A stretch of 15,316 nt of DNA from Pseudomonadota bacterium (GTDB taxonomy: Bacteria; Pseudomonadota; Alphaproteobacteria; Rhizobiales; Xanthobacteraceae). The stretch lies in the NCBI GenBank assembly GCA_023390955.1, contig JAEWBW010000608.1:1-15316 (forward strand), read 5' to 3'. Under the pieces are notes generated by a model. It did not search any database. It saw only the letters and a program-made list of their open reading frames with translations, and had not been told where the DNA came from. The first letter of the stretch is position 1, and the number at the start of each line of letters is the position of its first letter. The translations under genes were made by a program, and so were the position numbers. Below are positions 5,648 to 13,667 of this stretch, piece after piece.

Positions 5648-6727
5648 ATGATCCGACGGCTTCTGGCAGCGGCTGTTGTCGCGTCGACCGCGATCGCTCC
5701 GACAACGGCATCGGCACATCATCCAGGCGTTGGCGGCGTCGGCGGAGCGGGCGGCATTTTCACCATCGGCGCGGGGACATTGGATCAAGGACAGTTCGCT
5801 GTCTCTGTCTACGTCGAATATCTCAGACTCAAGCAACTGAGCGAGCGGACCTTACTCGCGAATATCGGCAACGATGTTCACGGCCTGCAAACCGTCGAGA
5901 GCAGCGTTTTGGCGCTCTCCTACGGTTTCACCAGCGATCTAACAGTGTCGTTGCGCCTTCCATGGGTCCGCCGCACCGGCATTCTCGAAGGCGTGCAGGA
6001 AGACCCGGCAGATCCCGCCACGGTGCGGAACCGCGGTGACACCTCCGGGTTCGGGGATGTCACGGTACTTGGTCAATACCGTTTCTGGAATGACGCGGCG
6101 AGGGGAACGCAAGTGGCCGTGCTGTTTGGATTCAAGGCTCCGACGGGGAGGACCAACCTGGTAGACCCGTTCGGTGAAATCTTTGAGGCCGAATTTCAAC
6201 CGGGATCGGGGTCCTGGGACGGCTTGTTTGGAGCCGGCTTCAGCCAGCGACTGACCCCGGCATTGAGCTTGCATGCCAATTTGCTTGCGATCGTGACCGG
6301 GACCGGCACGCAGGATACCAATCTGGGCAATCGCCTTCTCTACAATGCCGCAGCGTCCTACCGATTGTTCGGCGAAGCCGCGACCGAACCGCATTCGCAC
6401 GGACCCCGCGATGCGTATGCACATGCCGGCCACGATCATCGGATGGCAACGAAGGCTCGGCCGCCCGCGGCCCCCCATAAGCATGTTGCACTCGATGCAA
6501 TTCTCGAGATCAACGGCGAATGGCACGACAAGCAACGAATTGCGGGCGTGTCCGATCCGAACTCCGGCGGCAATACGGTCTATGTTTCGCCGGGACTGCG
6601 GCTCACCGTTGAAAACTGGTCGAGCTATGTGCTGGTGGGCTTGCCTGTTTCCAACAACTATAACGGCGTCCAGGCAACGCCCTCATGGCGGATTCTCGGC
6701 GGGGTATCCGCCGTCTTTGGTCCGTGA
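5648..6727 (+). CDS. Outer-membrane beta-barrel protein (phenol MetA-pathway/transporter-like family) with a histidine-rich segment
   Basis: The 359-residue protein begins at ATG 5648, seven bases after a GGAGG box (5636-5640). A signal peptide (MIRRLLAAAVVASTAIAPTT, cleavage likely after ASA) leaves a mature N-terminus of His-His. The rest shows alternating amphipathic strands with aromatic girdles (QFAVSVYVEYLRL, SYGFTSDLTVSLRLPWVRR, GFGDVTVLGQYRFW, AVLFGFKAPTGRTN, SSYVLVGLPVSNNY, SWRILGGVSAVFGP). The layout matches the MetA-pathway/transporter family of outer-membrane barrels, whose substrates are mostly unknown. Residues 249-279 hold seven histidines (H249, H251, H259, H262, H264, H277, H279), suggesting a metal-binding loop. 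The convergent neighbour is a multicopper oxidase, which fits a copper or other metal theme. The longer frame upstream of ATG 5648 is rejected because of the signal peptide. Confidence 0.8.
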   Translation: MIRRLLAAAVVASTAIAPTTASAHHPGVGGVGGAGGIFTIGAGTLDQGQFAVSVYVEYLRLKQLSERTLLANIGNDVHGLQTVESSVLALSYGFTSDLTVSLRLPWVRRTGILEGVQEDPADPATVRNRGDTSGFGDVTVLGQYRFWNDAARGTQVAVLFGFKAPTGRTNLVDPFGEIFEAEFQPGSGSWDGLFGAGFSQRLTPALSLHANLLAIVTGTGTQDTNLGNRLLYNAAASYRLFGEAATEPHSHGPRDAYAHAGHDHRMATKARPPAAPHKHVALDAILEINGEWHDKQRIAGVSDPNSGGNTVYVSPGLRLTVENWSSYVLVGLPVSNNYNGVQATPSWRILGGVSAVFGP

Positions 6728-6736
6728 AGCAAGTGT

Positions 6737-6780
6737 CGCAACGCTTCGTCCGCAACCGCAGTTGCGGAAGACGCGTTGCG
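6737..6780. terminator. Nested hairpin between convergent genes, candidate bidirectional terminator
   Basis: The 70-base gap between two converging stop codons holds a long dyad. The outer arms are CGCAACGC (6737-6744) with GCGTTGCG (6773-6780); the inner arms are TCCGCAAC (6749-6756) with GTTGCGGA (6761-6768) around a CGCA loop. The TTCG/AGAC bulge between them can add two more pairs. No T-run follows on either strand, so it would work as a rho-assisted stop or as an RNA-end stabiliser. Confidence 0.6.
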
Positions 6781-6797
6781 GTCCTTGCGGTTCGTCG

Positions 6798-9074
6798 TCA
6801 GTTTCTCGGGTCGCCTTCCTGAAGGATCTCCGGAGTAGTCCAGACGACACCGTCCGGCGTCGGATTTGGCGTCGGCGTAACCGCCGTCTGCGGCGAGCCG
6901 GGAACGCCCGTGAGCAGTTGAATGCGCATGAGCATCGCGAAATCCTCGTGGACCGTATTGTGGCAGTGATTGACGTATGAACCGCCATACTCGCCGAACT
7001 GGACCTGGAACGTGACTTGCCGTTGCCCGATCGTCCGCAATCGCCAGACGTCCTTTCTGGCGTACCTTTCCGTCGCGGGAATTGGATCGGTTCCGCGGTT
7101 GATCGTGACGCCCTCTTCGAAGTGCAAATGGATCGGATGATCCCAGCCACCGCCGCCATTCACATAGGTCCAGTGCTCGACCTCTCCGGCCTTCGGGATC
7201 AGCATCGATATCCGGTTGCTGTTCATGGAGTGAGCCTCCCGGCCGTTGACCCGCAGGGTCCAGGGGAACGTTGCTGTTTCCGGGCAATCGGGCGTGCATT
7301 GCCCCGCCGCGTTCCGGGAGTCTCCGCTGCCGGATCGGCCGAACTCCACGAGCCGTGTCCGCACGGGTGCAACGATCGGTATCTGCTGCGTCAGGGTGAC
7401 GGGGACGACACTGCGATCCGAGCTCGACGACGAGTGGGAATAACCTGGCACGTCCACGCTCTGGACCGAGCTGACGACGTTGAACTGCATGATCCCGCCG
7501 ATGCAGGGATCGAGCGGGTCGCCGGCCAGCGCTTGCGCAAGCGTGAGATCGCTCTGCGGTCCGCGGCCATCGGGGCGCATTTGCAGCATGTTCACCAGGG
7601 TTACCTTGTCGCCAACCCTGAACCGGGAGAAGTCGACGACGATGTCGTAGCGTTCAGCCGATCCCTGATGATCGAGGCTAGTCAGCGTGATCGGGTTCAC
7701 GACGAAATTGCCGTCGTTCGCGATGAACTGGAACGGCACTGCCGTTCCGGTCGGACCTGCGAGCGCGAGCTTCCAGAAGCGCGACATCGCCGCGTTGAGA
7801 ATCCGGAAGCGATATTTGCGAGGGAGGACGTCGAGATAGGGCGCGTAGGTCGAGTTGACCAATGGAATGTCACCGATGAAGCCGTCGGTGTTGAAGATGT
7901 CGAAGAACAATTGTCCGTCGGCACGTGTTGCGGCGTCTGATACGATGAGGTTGACATCGAAGTCGACATTGCCCCAGTCCAGCAGGCTGCCGCTCGGCAG
8001 GCGTAGATTGACGCCATCGGCGAGGGTCTCGTTGCCCCGGTCCGGGCCGCTATACATGTTCACGATACCGTAGTTGCCCTTGTAGACGTTCTCGGCGGTG
8101 AAGAAGAAGCGGTGGTCGTGAAACCAAAGCGAGCCCTGCAGCTCACGGAAGTCGCCAGCGACCTTGATCAGGCCGCCATTGCCGTCCGGCCCCGATGCGC
8201 GAGGATCGGTCGCTTGCGTGTTGATCTTGTCGCGGCGTGCGAGCGTCGTGCTCCAGCGGTAATCGTAGAACGTGCCCGGGAAATGATGCACGTTGGCCGA
8301 TCCGTCGCTTTCGGCTCCGTTGTGCGCATTGTGAAAGTGGACCTGGGTCTCGTTGACGCCGAACCCCTCGTTGGCGCTTCTGATCAATGGAAGGTTGTTG
8401 TAGATGCGGGCCAGCATAGGCTCGCCGTACCGCGCCTTGATCAGGGGCGGTGGCATTGTCCCCGCCGAGTATTTCCCACTGCCGTAGCACCAGACGCTGT
8501 TGGGATATTGATCAACGAAGTTCGGATGAAATCTGCAGCCGGTGGCAGTCGAGCCGATCGACATGACGTAGCCGACCTTGGGAAAGAATTCGTCCCAGCG
8601 TTGATGCGCGAAGATCTCTCCCGGAGGGCGCCCCTCGATCGGCCCCCGTCCGGATACGAGATTCCTGAACCGGTTGTCCGACGGGCTGGCAGAGAAATCC
8701 GTGTGGTAGGAAAGACGCTTCGCCGGCAATTCCCCGAGGCCTGCAGGAAACACCGCATTCCTAGTCGTGGGATCCCGGGTCAGCGGAATAGGCTTTTGGA
8801 GCGCCAACCGTGGCAGGGCGCAACTGTATTTCGCGGCGCTGTAGAGGTAGCTCCTGGGGGTGCCGGTGGGCACTGCGGCGAAGGCGCTGCGGGCAAACGG
8901 GCTGAGCCCGTTCTTCAGGACCAGGGCGCCGGTGCCTGTGAAGATTCCCCATTTGAAGAGGTCTCGTCGGCTGATTTGTCCGTGGGAGAGGGCCTTGACG
9001 ATCTCGGCACGGTTCGCGCGAGCCTGCTCGGCCTCGCGCTGCCGTGCGGGCGAGGCCTTGGGGGAAATATACAT
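6798..9074 (-). CDS. Large Tat-exported multicopper oxidase (CotA / phenoxazinone-synthase type)
   Basis: This is a periplasmic copper oxidase that would couple oxidation of a substrate (phenols or metal ions in relatives) to reduction of oxygen to water. It has 758 residues from ATG 9074, which follows a GGGAAG ribosome box; the upstream in-frame ATG 9137 is less likely. A twin-arginine signal (SRRDLFKWG, R36-R37) precedes a hydrophobic stretch. All copper motifs are present: HFHN (H246, H248), WFHDH (H319, H321), HPIHLH (H646, H649, H651) and HCHNTVHEDFAM (H703, C704, H705, H709, axial M714). The order and the FHDH...NVYKGNYG stretch resemble CotA and phenoxazinone synthase. It is about 245 residues longer than CotA, has six or more extra cysteines, and HFHN replaces the usual HxHG. 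The C-terminus is proline-rich. The natural substrate is unknown. Confidence 0.88.
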   Translation of the reverse strand: MYISPKASPARQREAEQARANRAEIVKALSHGQISRRDLFKWGIFTGTGALVLKNGLSPFARSAFAAVPTGTPRSYLYSAAKYSCALPRLALQKPIPLTRDPTTRNAVFPAGLGELPAKRLSYHTDFSASPSDNRFRNLVSGRGPIEGRPPGEIFAHQRWDEFFPKVGYVMSIGSTATGCRFHPNFVDQYPNSVWCYGSGKYSAGTMPPPLIKARYGEPMLARIYNNLPLIRSANEGFGVNETQVHFHNAHNGAESDGSANVHHFPGTFYDYRWSTTLARRDKINTQATDPRASGPDGNGGLIKVAGDFRELQGSLWFHDHRFFFTAENVYKGNYGIVNMYSGPDRGNETLADGVNLRLPSGSLLDWGNVDFDVNLIVSDAATRADGQLFFDIFNTDGFIGDIPLVNSTYAPYLDVLPRKYRFRILNAAMSRFWKLALAGPTGTAVPFQFIANDGNFVVNPITLTSLDHQGSAERYDIVVDFSRFRVGDKVTLVNMLQMRPDGRGPQSDLTLAQALAGDPLDPCIGGIMQFNVVSSVQSVDVPGYSHSSSSSDRSVVPVTLTQQIPIVAPVRTRLVEFGRSGSGDSRNAAGQCTPDCPETATFPWTLRVNGREAHSMNSNRISMLIPKAGEVEHWTYVNGGGGWDHPIHLHFEEGVTINRGTDPIPATERYARKDVWRLRTIGQRQVTFQVQFGEYGGSYVNHCHNTVHEDFAMLMRIQLLTGVPGSPQTAVTPTPNPTPDGVVWTTPEILQEGDPRN

Positions 9075-9524
9075 GTTGGCTTCCCAAACTTTGGGCGCAC
9101 GACATCGACTGCCGCCATTCCTGAGCGGGCAGCCCAAGCCACCCCGCAGGAGTGTGCGCTCACGACTTGCAATATTCGTTTTGCGAGGCGTCTAATTATG
9201 CCGCAATGACAGCGGCGACGCCGGCAAGTTTACACAACGACATCAAACAACTCTTGTGCATACAGCAAACATAATACTGCGCAGGGTCGCAAGAATGCAT
9301 TTTGTCGCAAGCTTCAAGACATGGATTTGGCGATGGCCCGCGACTACGTCACCGTCGGTCGAGGCTCAAAGGGACTCTTGCGATTTGCTGATGACGCTTC
9401 GTAGGTGAGTCTGCAGCAATCGAAGAGGTACGCGTCTCGTCCTTAGCCCGCTGCCCAAGCCCTGACGCTGTGTGCCCTTAGATGCAGGGCGACCATCGCA
9501 GGGCAAATCGACTGGGCAAAAGTT
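9075..9524. promoter_or_regulatory. Intergenic region with the likely promoter of the large multicopper oxidase
   Basis: This 450-base region contains no convincing gene. On the minus strand it carries two copies of CTTGCGAC (complements of 9306-9313 and 9287-9294, starts 19 bases apart), followed by a TATTAT hexamer (complement of 9270-9275) that could be a -10 box. The spacing to a -35 box is not ideal, so the promoter call is tentative. A 27-codon frame at 9321-9404 (+) has no ribosome site and is probably chance. Confidence 0.3.
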
Positions 9525-10148
9525 CTACGGCGCCGGACACGCCGCGCCCGTCTTCACCCACGCTTCCACCAGTGCGCCGGCTTGTGCCTGCGTGCCCGGC
9601 ACGGGTGTGCGGCCGAAGCCGGGCTTCCAGGCCCAGCCGACGAGGGTGTCCTTGCCGATGTGGTCGATCAGCTCCTCGACCTTGCGGCCGCCGTTGCGGG
9701 CGGGGTCGCTGATCTGCGCGCAGATCTCGGCAATGGTCTTTCCTTCCCAGGCCATCTCGCGCGGGGCGAGGTGCCATTCGGGATGGCCGGGGATGCGGCC
9801 CGGCTCGAAATTGGCCTTCTGGTGGCAGGTGGCGCAGCGCATCGCTTCCGTGCCGTGGCCGTCGGGACCGCGCGCGACAGGCGGTTGATGCAGGCGGCGG
9901 ACGTCGCCCTGGCGCGGGGTGTCGCTGGCGGGGTGGCAGTTGGTGCAGCGCGGATGCGTCAGCACCTTGCCGAGCTCGGTGAAGATCGCGGCCGAGCGTT
10001 TTTCGATCTCAGTGATCGCGGCAAAGCTTTCGGGCGAGGCGAGGCCGCTTGTTTCCGAAGCTGCGTAACCAGCGCACAGACTGCTTGCCAGCGCTGCGAT
10101 CACCACGCCCGTCTTGATCCACGCGTCCGACATCATGCGCGGGCTCAT
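9525..10148 (-). CDS. Diheme cytochrome c-like subunit of a molybdenum hydroxylase (isoquinoline 1-oxidoreductase-type)
   Basis: The 207-residue protein has an N-terminal export signal (hydrophobic TGVVIAALASSLCAGYAAS, residues about 11-30) and two heme-binding CxxCH motifs: CTNCH (68-72) and CATCH (105-109). It would accept electrons from the [2Fe-2S] subunit in the periplasm and pass them to the respiratory chain. ATG 10148 is chosen because it overlaps the preceding stop codon as ATGA, which is typical of translationally coupled subunits; ATG 10136 or 10133 would shorten it slightly. The longer frame reaching 10358 is rejected as overlap with the [2Fe-2S] gene. Similar small proteins are annotated as isoquinoline 1-oxidoreductase subunits in bradyrhizobia, to my recollection. 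Axial methionines for the hemes are not obvious. Confidence 0.85.
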   Translation of the reverse strand: MSPRMMSDAWIKTGVVIAALASSLCAGYAASETSGLASPESFAAITEIEKRSAAIFTELGKVLTHPRCTNCHPASDTPRQGDVRRLHQPPVARGPDGHGTEAMRCATCHQKANFEPGRIPGHPEWHLAPREMAWEGKTIAEICAQISDPARNGGRKVEELIDHIGKDTLVGWAWKPGFGRTPVPGTQAQAGALVEAWVKTGAACPAP

Positions 10149-10669
10149 TTGGTGGCGACGAGATAGCGGGCGGCGTCGGCGAGGATCACGTCGCGCACGG
10201 CCTCGTGGTATTTGACGTAGCCGGTGCAGCGGCAGAGATGGCCGTCGAGCGCATCCGCAATGGTCTGCTCCAGTTGATCGCGCGCAACCGGCGCCTTCGA
10301 CAGGCGTTCGAGCAGCACCTGGCCCTCGTTGAGGAAGCCGGCGGTGCAATAGCCGCACTGGAAGGCAAAGTGATCGACGAAGGCCTTTTGCAGCGCCGAG
10401 AGCTGGCCGTCCTTCGCGTGGCCCTCGACGGTGCGGATCGCCTTGCCGTCAAAGTTGATGGCGGGCGCGACGCAGGTCGGGCTGGTGAAACTGGTGCCAT
10501 CGGGGTTGTCGACGATGATGGCGCAGCTCAGGCATTGTGCGGCGCCGCAGCCGAATTTCGTGCCGGTCATGCCGAGCATCTCGCGCAGGAAATCGTTCAT
10601 CGAGAGATCGTCGCGCACGTCATAGGGGCCGTGCTTGGCGCCGTTGATGGTGAGGTTCAGGGTCGTCAC
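10145..10669 (-). CDS. [2Fe-2S] subunit of a xanthine-dehydrogenase-family molybdenum hydroxylase
   Basis: This 174-residue subunit carries two [2Fe-2S] clusters that move electrons from the molybdenum centre to the cytochrome. The plant-ferredoxin-like cluster uses C41, C46, C49 and C66 (FGCGAAQCLSCA ... SPTC). The second, helical-domain cluster uses C105, C108, C146 and C148 (QCGYCTAG ... LCRCTGY). The length matches the family (about 150-175). The start is GTG 10669, which overlaps the stop codon of the large subunit (GTGA), and its end overlaps the cytochrome gene (ATGA). It has no signal peptide; as is known for related enzymes, it is probably carried through the Tat system together with the large subunit. 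Confidence 0.93.
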   Translation of the reverse strand: MTTLNLTINGAKHGPYDVRDDLSMNDFLREMLGMTGTKFGCGAAQCLSCAIIVDNPDGTSFTSPTCVAPAINFDGKAIRTVEGHAKDGQLSALQKAFVDHFAFQCGYCTAGFLNEGQVLLERLSKAPVARDQLEQTIADALDGHLCRCTGYVKYHEAVRDVILADAARYLVATK

Positions 10670-13437
10670 GCGAGCACTCCCTTGAGCAGGCTTGCGGTCA
10701 CCGGCAGCGAACGGAAGCGATGCCCGGTGGCGTCATGGATGGCGTTGATCAGCGCCGGCACGATCGGGACCATCACGACTTCGGCCATGCCCTTGGGCGG
10801 CTCGTCCGGCGTCAACGGCTTCAGCATCTCGATTTCGAGATCGCGCAAGGGAAGATCCGAGCCGCGCGCGACCAGATAGCGCCCGAGATTCCACTCGCCA
10901 TTGCCGGGGCCGCCCTCGAACGGCGGCAGGCTCTCCAGCAGAGCGTAGCCGACGCCCATGGCAAAACCGCCTTGCGATTGCCCCATCACCACTTCCGGGA
11001 CCAAAGGCGTCCCGCATTCGAGCACGCTGTAGGCCTTGGCGATGCGAAGGCTTCCGGTGGCGCGCTCGATCTCGACGCGGACCAGCGAGCCGCACATCGA
11101 GGTGTAGGCGGTGCCGATGCGGTTGTTGTCGGTCGGCGGGAATTTGACGCTGGTGCGATTGATCCGCTCGAACTTGCCATTGCCGCGACGGATCGCGAGC
11201 GCGTCGATTTCGGCGCGGTGCTGCTCGCCCAGCAGCGAAAACCGCGCGCGCGAAAACGCCCAGCGCGAGAAGGCATGACCCATTGCGCCGGTAACGAAGC
11301 CACGCGCATGGGCGGTGGCGGCAAGCGTCGCGAGCGGCAGCGGTGGAAGGCCTGATAGCGTGAGCTCGCCGTTCTGCCAGCGCGCTTCTGCATATTTCCT
11401 CGCCCGCGCGTCGGTCTTCGGGATGCGCCACAACTCAAGGGCCGCCGGCCAGAGACCAAAACGGAAGATGACGCGGGCGGCTTCCGCGGCGGCATGCGTG
11501 CCGACATGGGCGCCGATCGAGGCCGAGGTCGCCGAGCTGATCGCGGGCACCCAGCGCGGGTTCTTTTCGGCGGCGTCCTGGGTCTTCTGATCCATGGTGT
11601 AGGGATCGCCCGAGGTGACGAGGCCGAGCACGTCGTAGCTGTCGACGCGGGCGACCGAGACCTCGTCGGCGATGCCGCCGAGATGCATGGCGACGCGGTT
11701 CGCAAGCGCGGTGCCGATGCCGTTGCCCATCTCGACATGGTCGCAGAAAATCGCGATCCTGCCGTCGGCGCCGAGCTCGACGCGGCCGAGCGAGCAGTCG
11801 GCGCCTGCGCCATAGTCCTTGGTGACGCAGGCAAGGCCGGTGCCGACCAGCCTATCCCCGGACGTTTGCTTGAACCGGGCGCGCTGCTGCCAGATCGGAT
11901 GCTGCTCGAGCTTGTCGAGAATCTCAGGCGTGCGCACCGAGACGATGTAGGGATTGCCGGTCATGGTCCGGCCGTTCTGCTTCAGCGCATTGCGGCGGCG
12001 GAATTCGATCGGGTCGAGCTTGAGCTCGGCGACGGCTTCGTCGATCAGGGTCTCCAGCGCCGTCATGGTCTGCAGCGTGCCGTAGCCGCGCATCGAACCC
12101 GCGGTGACGCCGCGCGAATGCAGTGCCACCGTGGTGACGTCGACCTTGGGGACGTCGTAGATGCCGATCGCCGCGGTCGCCGCGACCACCGCGACATTGG
12201 CGGAGAAGTTCGCGAGCCCGCCGCCGTCGAGCACATGATCGGCAGCAAAGGCCTTGATCAGGCCGGTCGAGCGGTCGATGCCGATGCGCGAGCGCATCTT
12301 GACCGGGTGGCGCTTGATGCCAGCCTGGAACTGCTGGTAGCGGTCATGCGCCAGCCGCACCGGCTTGCCCGGAAAGAAGATCGCGGCGAGCGCGACATAG
12401 AGAATGAAGGGCGTGTGGTCGCGGCCACCGAAGCCGCCGCCGACATGGGCGAACTGCGCGTTGATGTGCGAGGGCTTGTAGGGCGCGCGGGCCTTGGCCA
12501 GCAAATGGGCAAGGGATTCCGTGGCCTCGTAGGGCGATTGCACGCCGAGCACCAGCTCGAGATGGCCGCCTTTGCCGCTGTACCAGGCGAGGCCGCATTC
12601 GGGCTCGAGGAACATCGGGTCGACCGACTGCGTCTTGAACTCGCGGTCGAGCACCAGCAGCGCGGGGTTTTCGCTCGCAAGCTCGGCGCGGATCTGCTCG
12701 CCGAGCCTGGCAGCCTTGGCGTAGTCCGGCGAGGTCTCCTTGGCGAGCGGCGACCACACCGGCAGTGCCAGGGTCTGCACCTTCTTCGGCGACACCCAGC
12801 CGGCCTGGACCGGCGAATAGACGTCGGGTTTGTCGGGCGAGGGGCCGGCGATGCGCGTAAAGCGGTAGGCGCCGTAGTCGGGCGCGATCACAGGCCCGGT
12901 CTCTTCGCCGAATTTGACGAAGGTGCCGTCGCGTAACGCGATACGCGCCTGGTCGAAGGCGTCGAACTTTTCGAAGATCAGCAGTGCGACGGGCTGGCCG
13001 AGATAAAGCGGCGTCTTGCCGGGCGGGCAGAACAGGTCACCGGTGTAGAACTCAGGCACCTGGGTGCCGATGCGGTCGAGGTCCGCGGCGGTGACTACGA
13101 CGGACGGCTTCAGCGGGCCGGAGAGGCGGGCCAGATCGAGGCCGGTGTAGACATGCGTGGCGTCGTTGGCGCGCACCAGAATGGCGTGCGAGGTGGTGGA
13201 GGGCCAGCCGGGCAGATCATTGGCACGGAAATCGGAGGCGTAGAGCTTTGCGCCGGTGACCTTTGCGATGCCGTCGACGCGGCCGGCGCCCTTGGACGCG
13301 GGATTGAACTTGCCTCGTCCGGGAAGCGTCTCGTGGTCCGCGAAGGGCACGTTGGCGGCGGCGGCGAGGTGCGACAGGCTGACCGAGATGCCGCCCGCCG
13401 ACAACCACTTCACGAACTCGCGCCGCGAAGGCCGCAT
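10666..13437 (-). CDS. Tat-exported molybdopterin-binding large subunit of a xanthine-dehydrogenase-family oxidoreductase
   Basis: The 923-residue catalytic subunit would hydroxylate an aldehyde or N-heterocycle at a molybdenum-cytosine-dinucleotide centre in the periplasm. ATG 13437 gives a perfect twin-arginine signal (SRREFVK, residues 4-10), seven bases after an AAGGA box. A hammerhead domain follows (GRVDGIAKVTGAKLYASDF onward), then the cofactor domains: VGGGFGGRDH (about 331-340), MRGYG (449-453), VEMGNGIGTA, and near the end PPKGMAEVVMVPIVPALINAI. The catalytic glutamate of the family aligns with E886, but in GMAE and not the usual GxGE. IorB-type subunits are usually about 780 residues, so this one is long. 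It leads a three-gene operon with 4-base overlaps. The substrate is not predictable; the longer frame to 13758 is rejected because the Tat signal fixes the start. Confidence 0.9.
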   Translation of the reverse strand: MRPSRREFVKWLSAGGISVSLSHLAAAANVPFADHETLPGRGKFNPASKGAGRVDGIAKVTGAKLYASDFRANDLPGWPSTTSHAILVRANDATHVYTGLDLARLSGPLKPSVVVTAADLDRIGTQVPEFYTGDLFCPPGKTPLYLGQPVALLIFEKFDAFDQARIALRDGTFVKFGEETGPVIAPDYGAYRFTRIAGPSPDKPDVYSPVQAGWVSPKKVQTLALPVWSPLAKETSPDYAKAARLGEQIRAELASENPALLVLDREFKTQSVDPMFLEPECGLAWYSGKGGHLELVLGVQSPYEATESLAHLLAKARAPYKPSHINAQFAHVGGGFGGRDHTPFILYVALAAIFFPGKPVRLAHDRYQQFQAGIKRHPVKMRSRIGIDRSTGLIKAFAADHVLDGGGLANFSANVAVVAATAAIGIYDVPKVDVTTVALHSRGVTAGSMRGYGTLQTMTALETLIDEAVAELKLDPIEFRRRNALKQNGRTMTGNPYIVSVRTPEILDKLEQHPIWQQRARFKQTSGDRLVGTGLACVTKDYGAGADCSLGRVELGADGRIAIFCDHVEMGNGIGTALANRVAMHLGGIADEVSVARVDSYDVLGLVTSGDPYTMDQKTQDAAEKNPRWVPAISSATSASIGAHVGTHAAAEAARVIFRFGLWPAALELWRIPKTDARARKYAEARWQNGELTLSGLPPLPLATLAATAHARGFVTGAMGHAFSRWAFSRARFSLLGEQHRAEIDALAIRRGNGKFERINRTSVKFPPTDNNRIGTAYTSMCGSLVRVEIERATGSLRIAKAYSVLECGTPLVPEVVMGQSQGGFAMGVGYALLESLPPFEGGPGNGEWNLGRYLVARGSDLPLRDLEIEMLKPLTPDEPPKGMAEVVMVPIVPALINAIHDATGHRFRSLPVTASLLKGVLA

Positions 13438-13667
13438 GATCTCATCCTTGTACAGGGTCTCGAGGGGCCACGATGCTGACGGCATCACGGCCCGAACGGT
13501 ACGCGGCAACGCTGCCGGCAAGACTCTCATGATTCGTCGTGCGGCGATAGAATCGGCTCGGTGTTTACAAGGAGTGAAGACGTCGCGTGCTTCAAACAAA
13601 TTGCCGGTTCGCGCTTGATTTGCAGTCGAATCAAATTGAAGACGAAGGGAGCACGGGGGAAACGAAC
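13438..13667. promoter_or_regulatory. Divergent promoter region between the molybdenum hydroxylase operon and multicopper oxidase 2
   Basis: The 230 bases separate two divergent genes and must hold both promoters. A dyad TTGATT (13615-13620) / AATCAA (13629-13634) with an 8-base spacer lies 33 bases before the oxidase start and could be an operator. The oxidase start itself is preceded by GGGGGA (13655-13660). No consensus -35/-10 pair stands out. Confidence 0.45.

Noticed and set aside
8112..9209. 365-codon + strand open frame opposite multicopper oxidase 1
   Set aside because: No domain or ribosome site; it overlaps the copper-ligand region of the real gene.
9321..9404. 27-codon + strand frame beginning MDLAMARDYVTVGRG
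   Set aside because: Too short, no ribosome site and no recognised family; may be a relic but not supportable.
11494..12936. 480-codon + strand open frame opposite the molybdenum large subunit
   Set aside because: Antisense frame with Asp/Arg/Gly/His-rich composition typical of high-GC shadows; the minus strand has all cofactor motifs.
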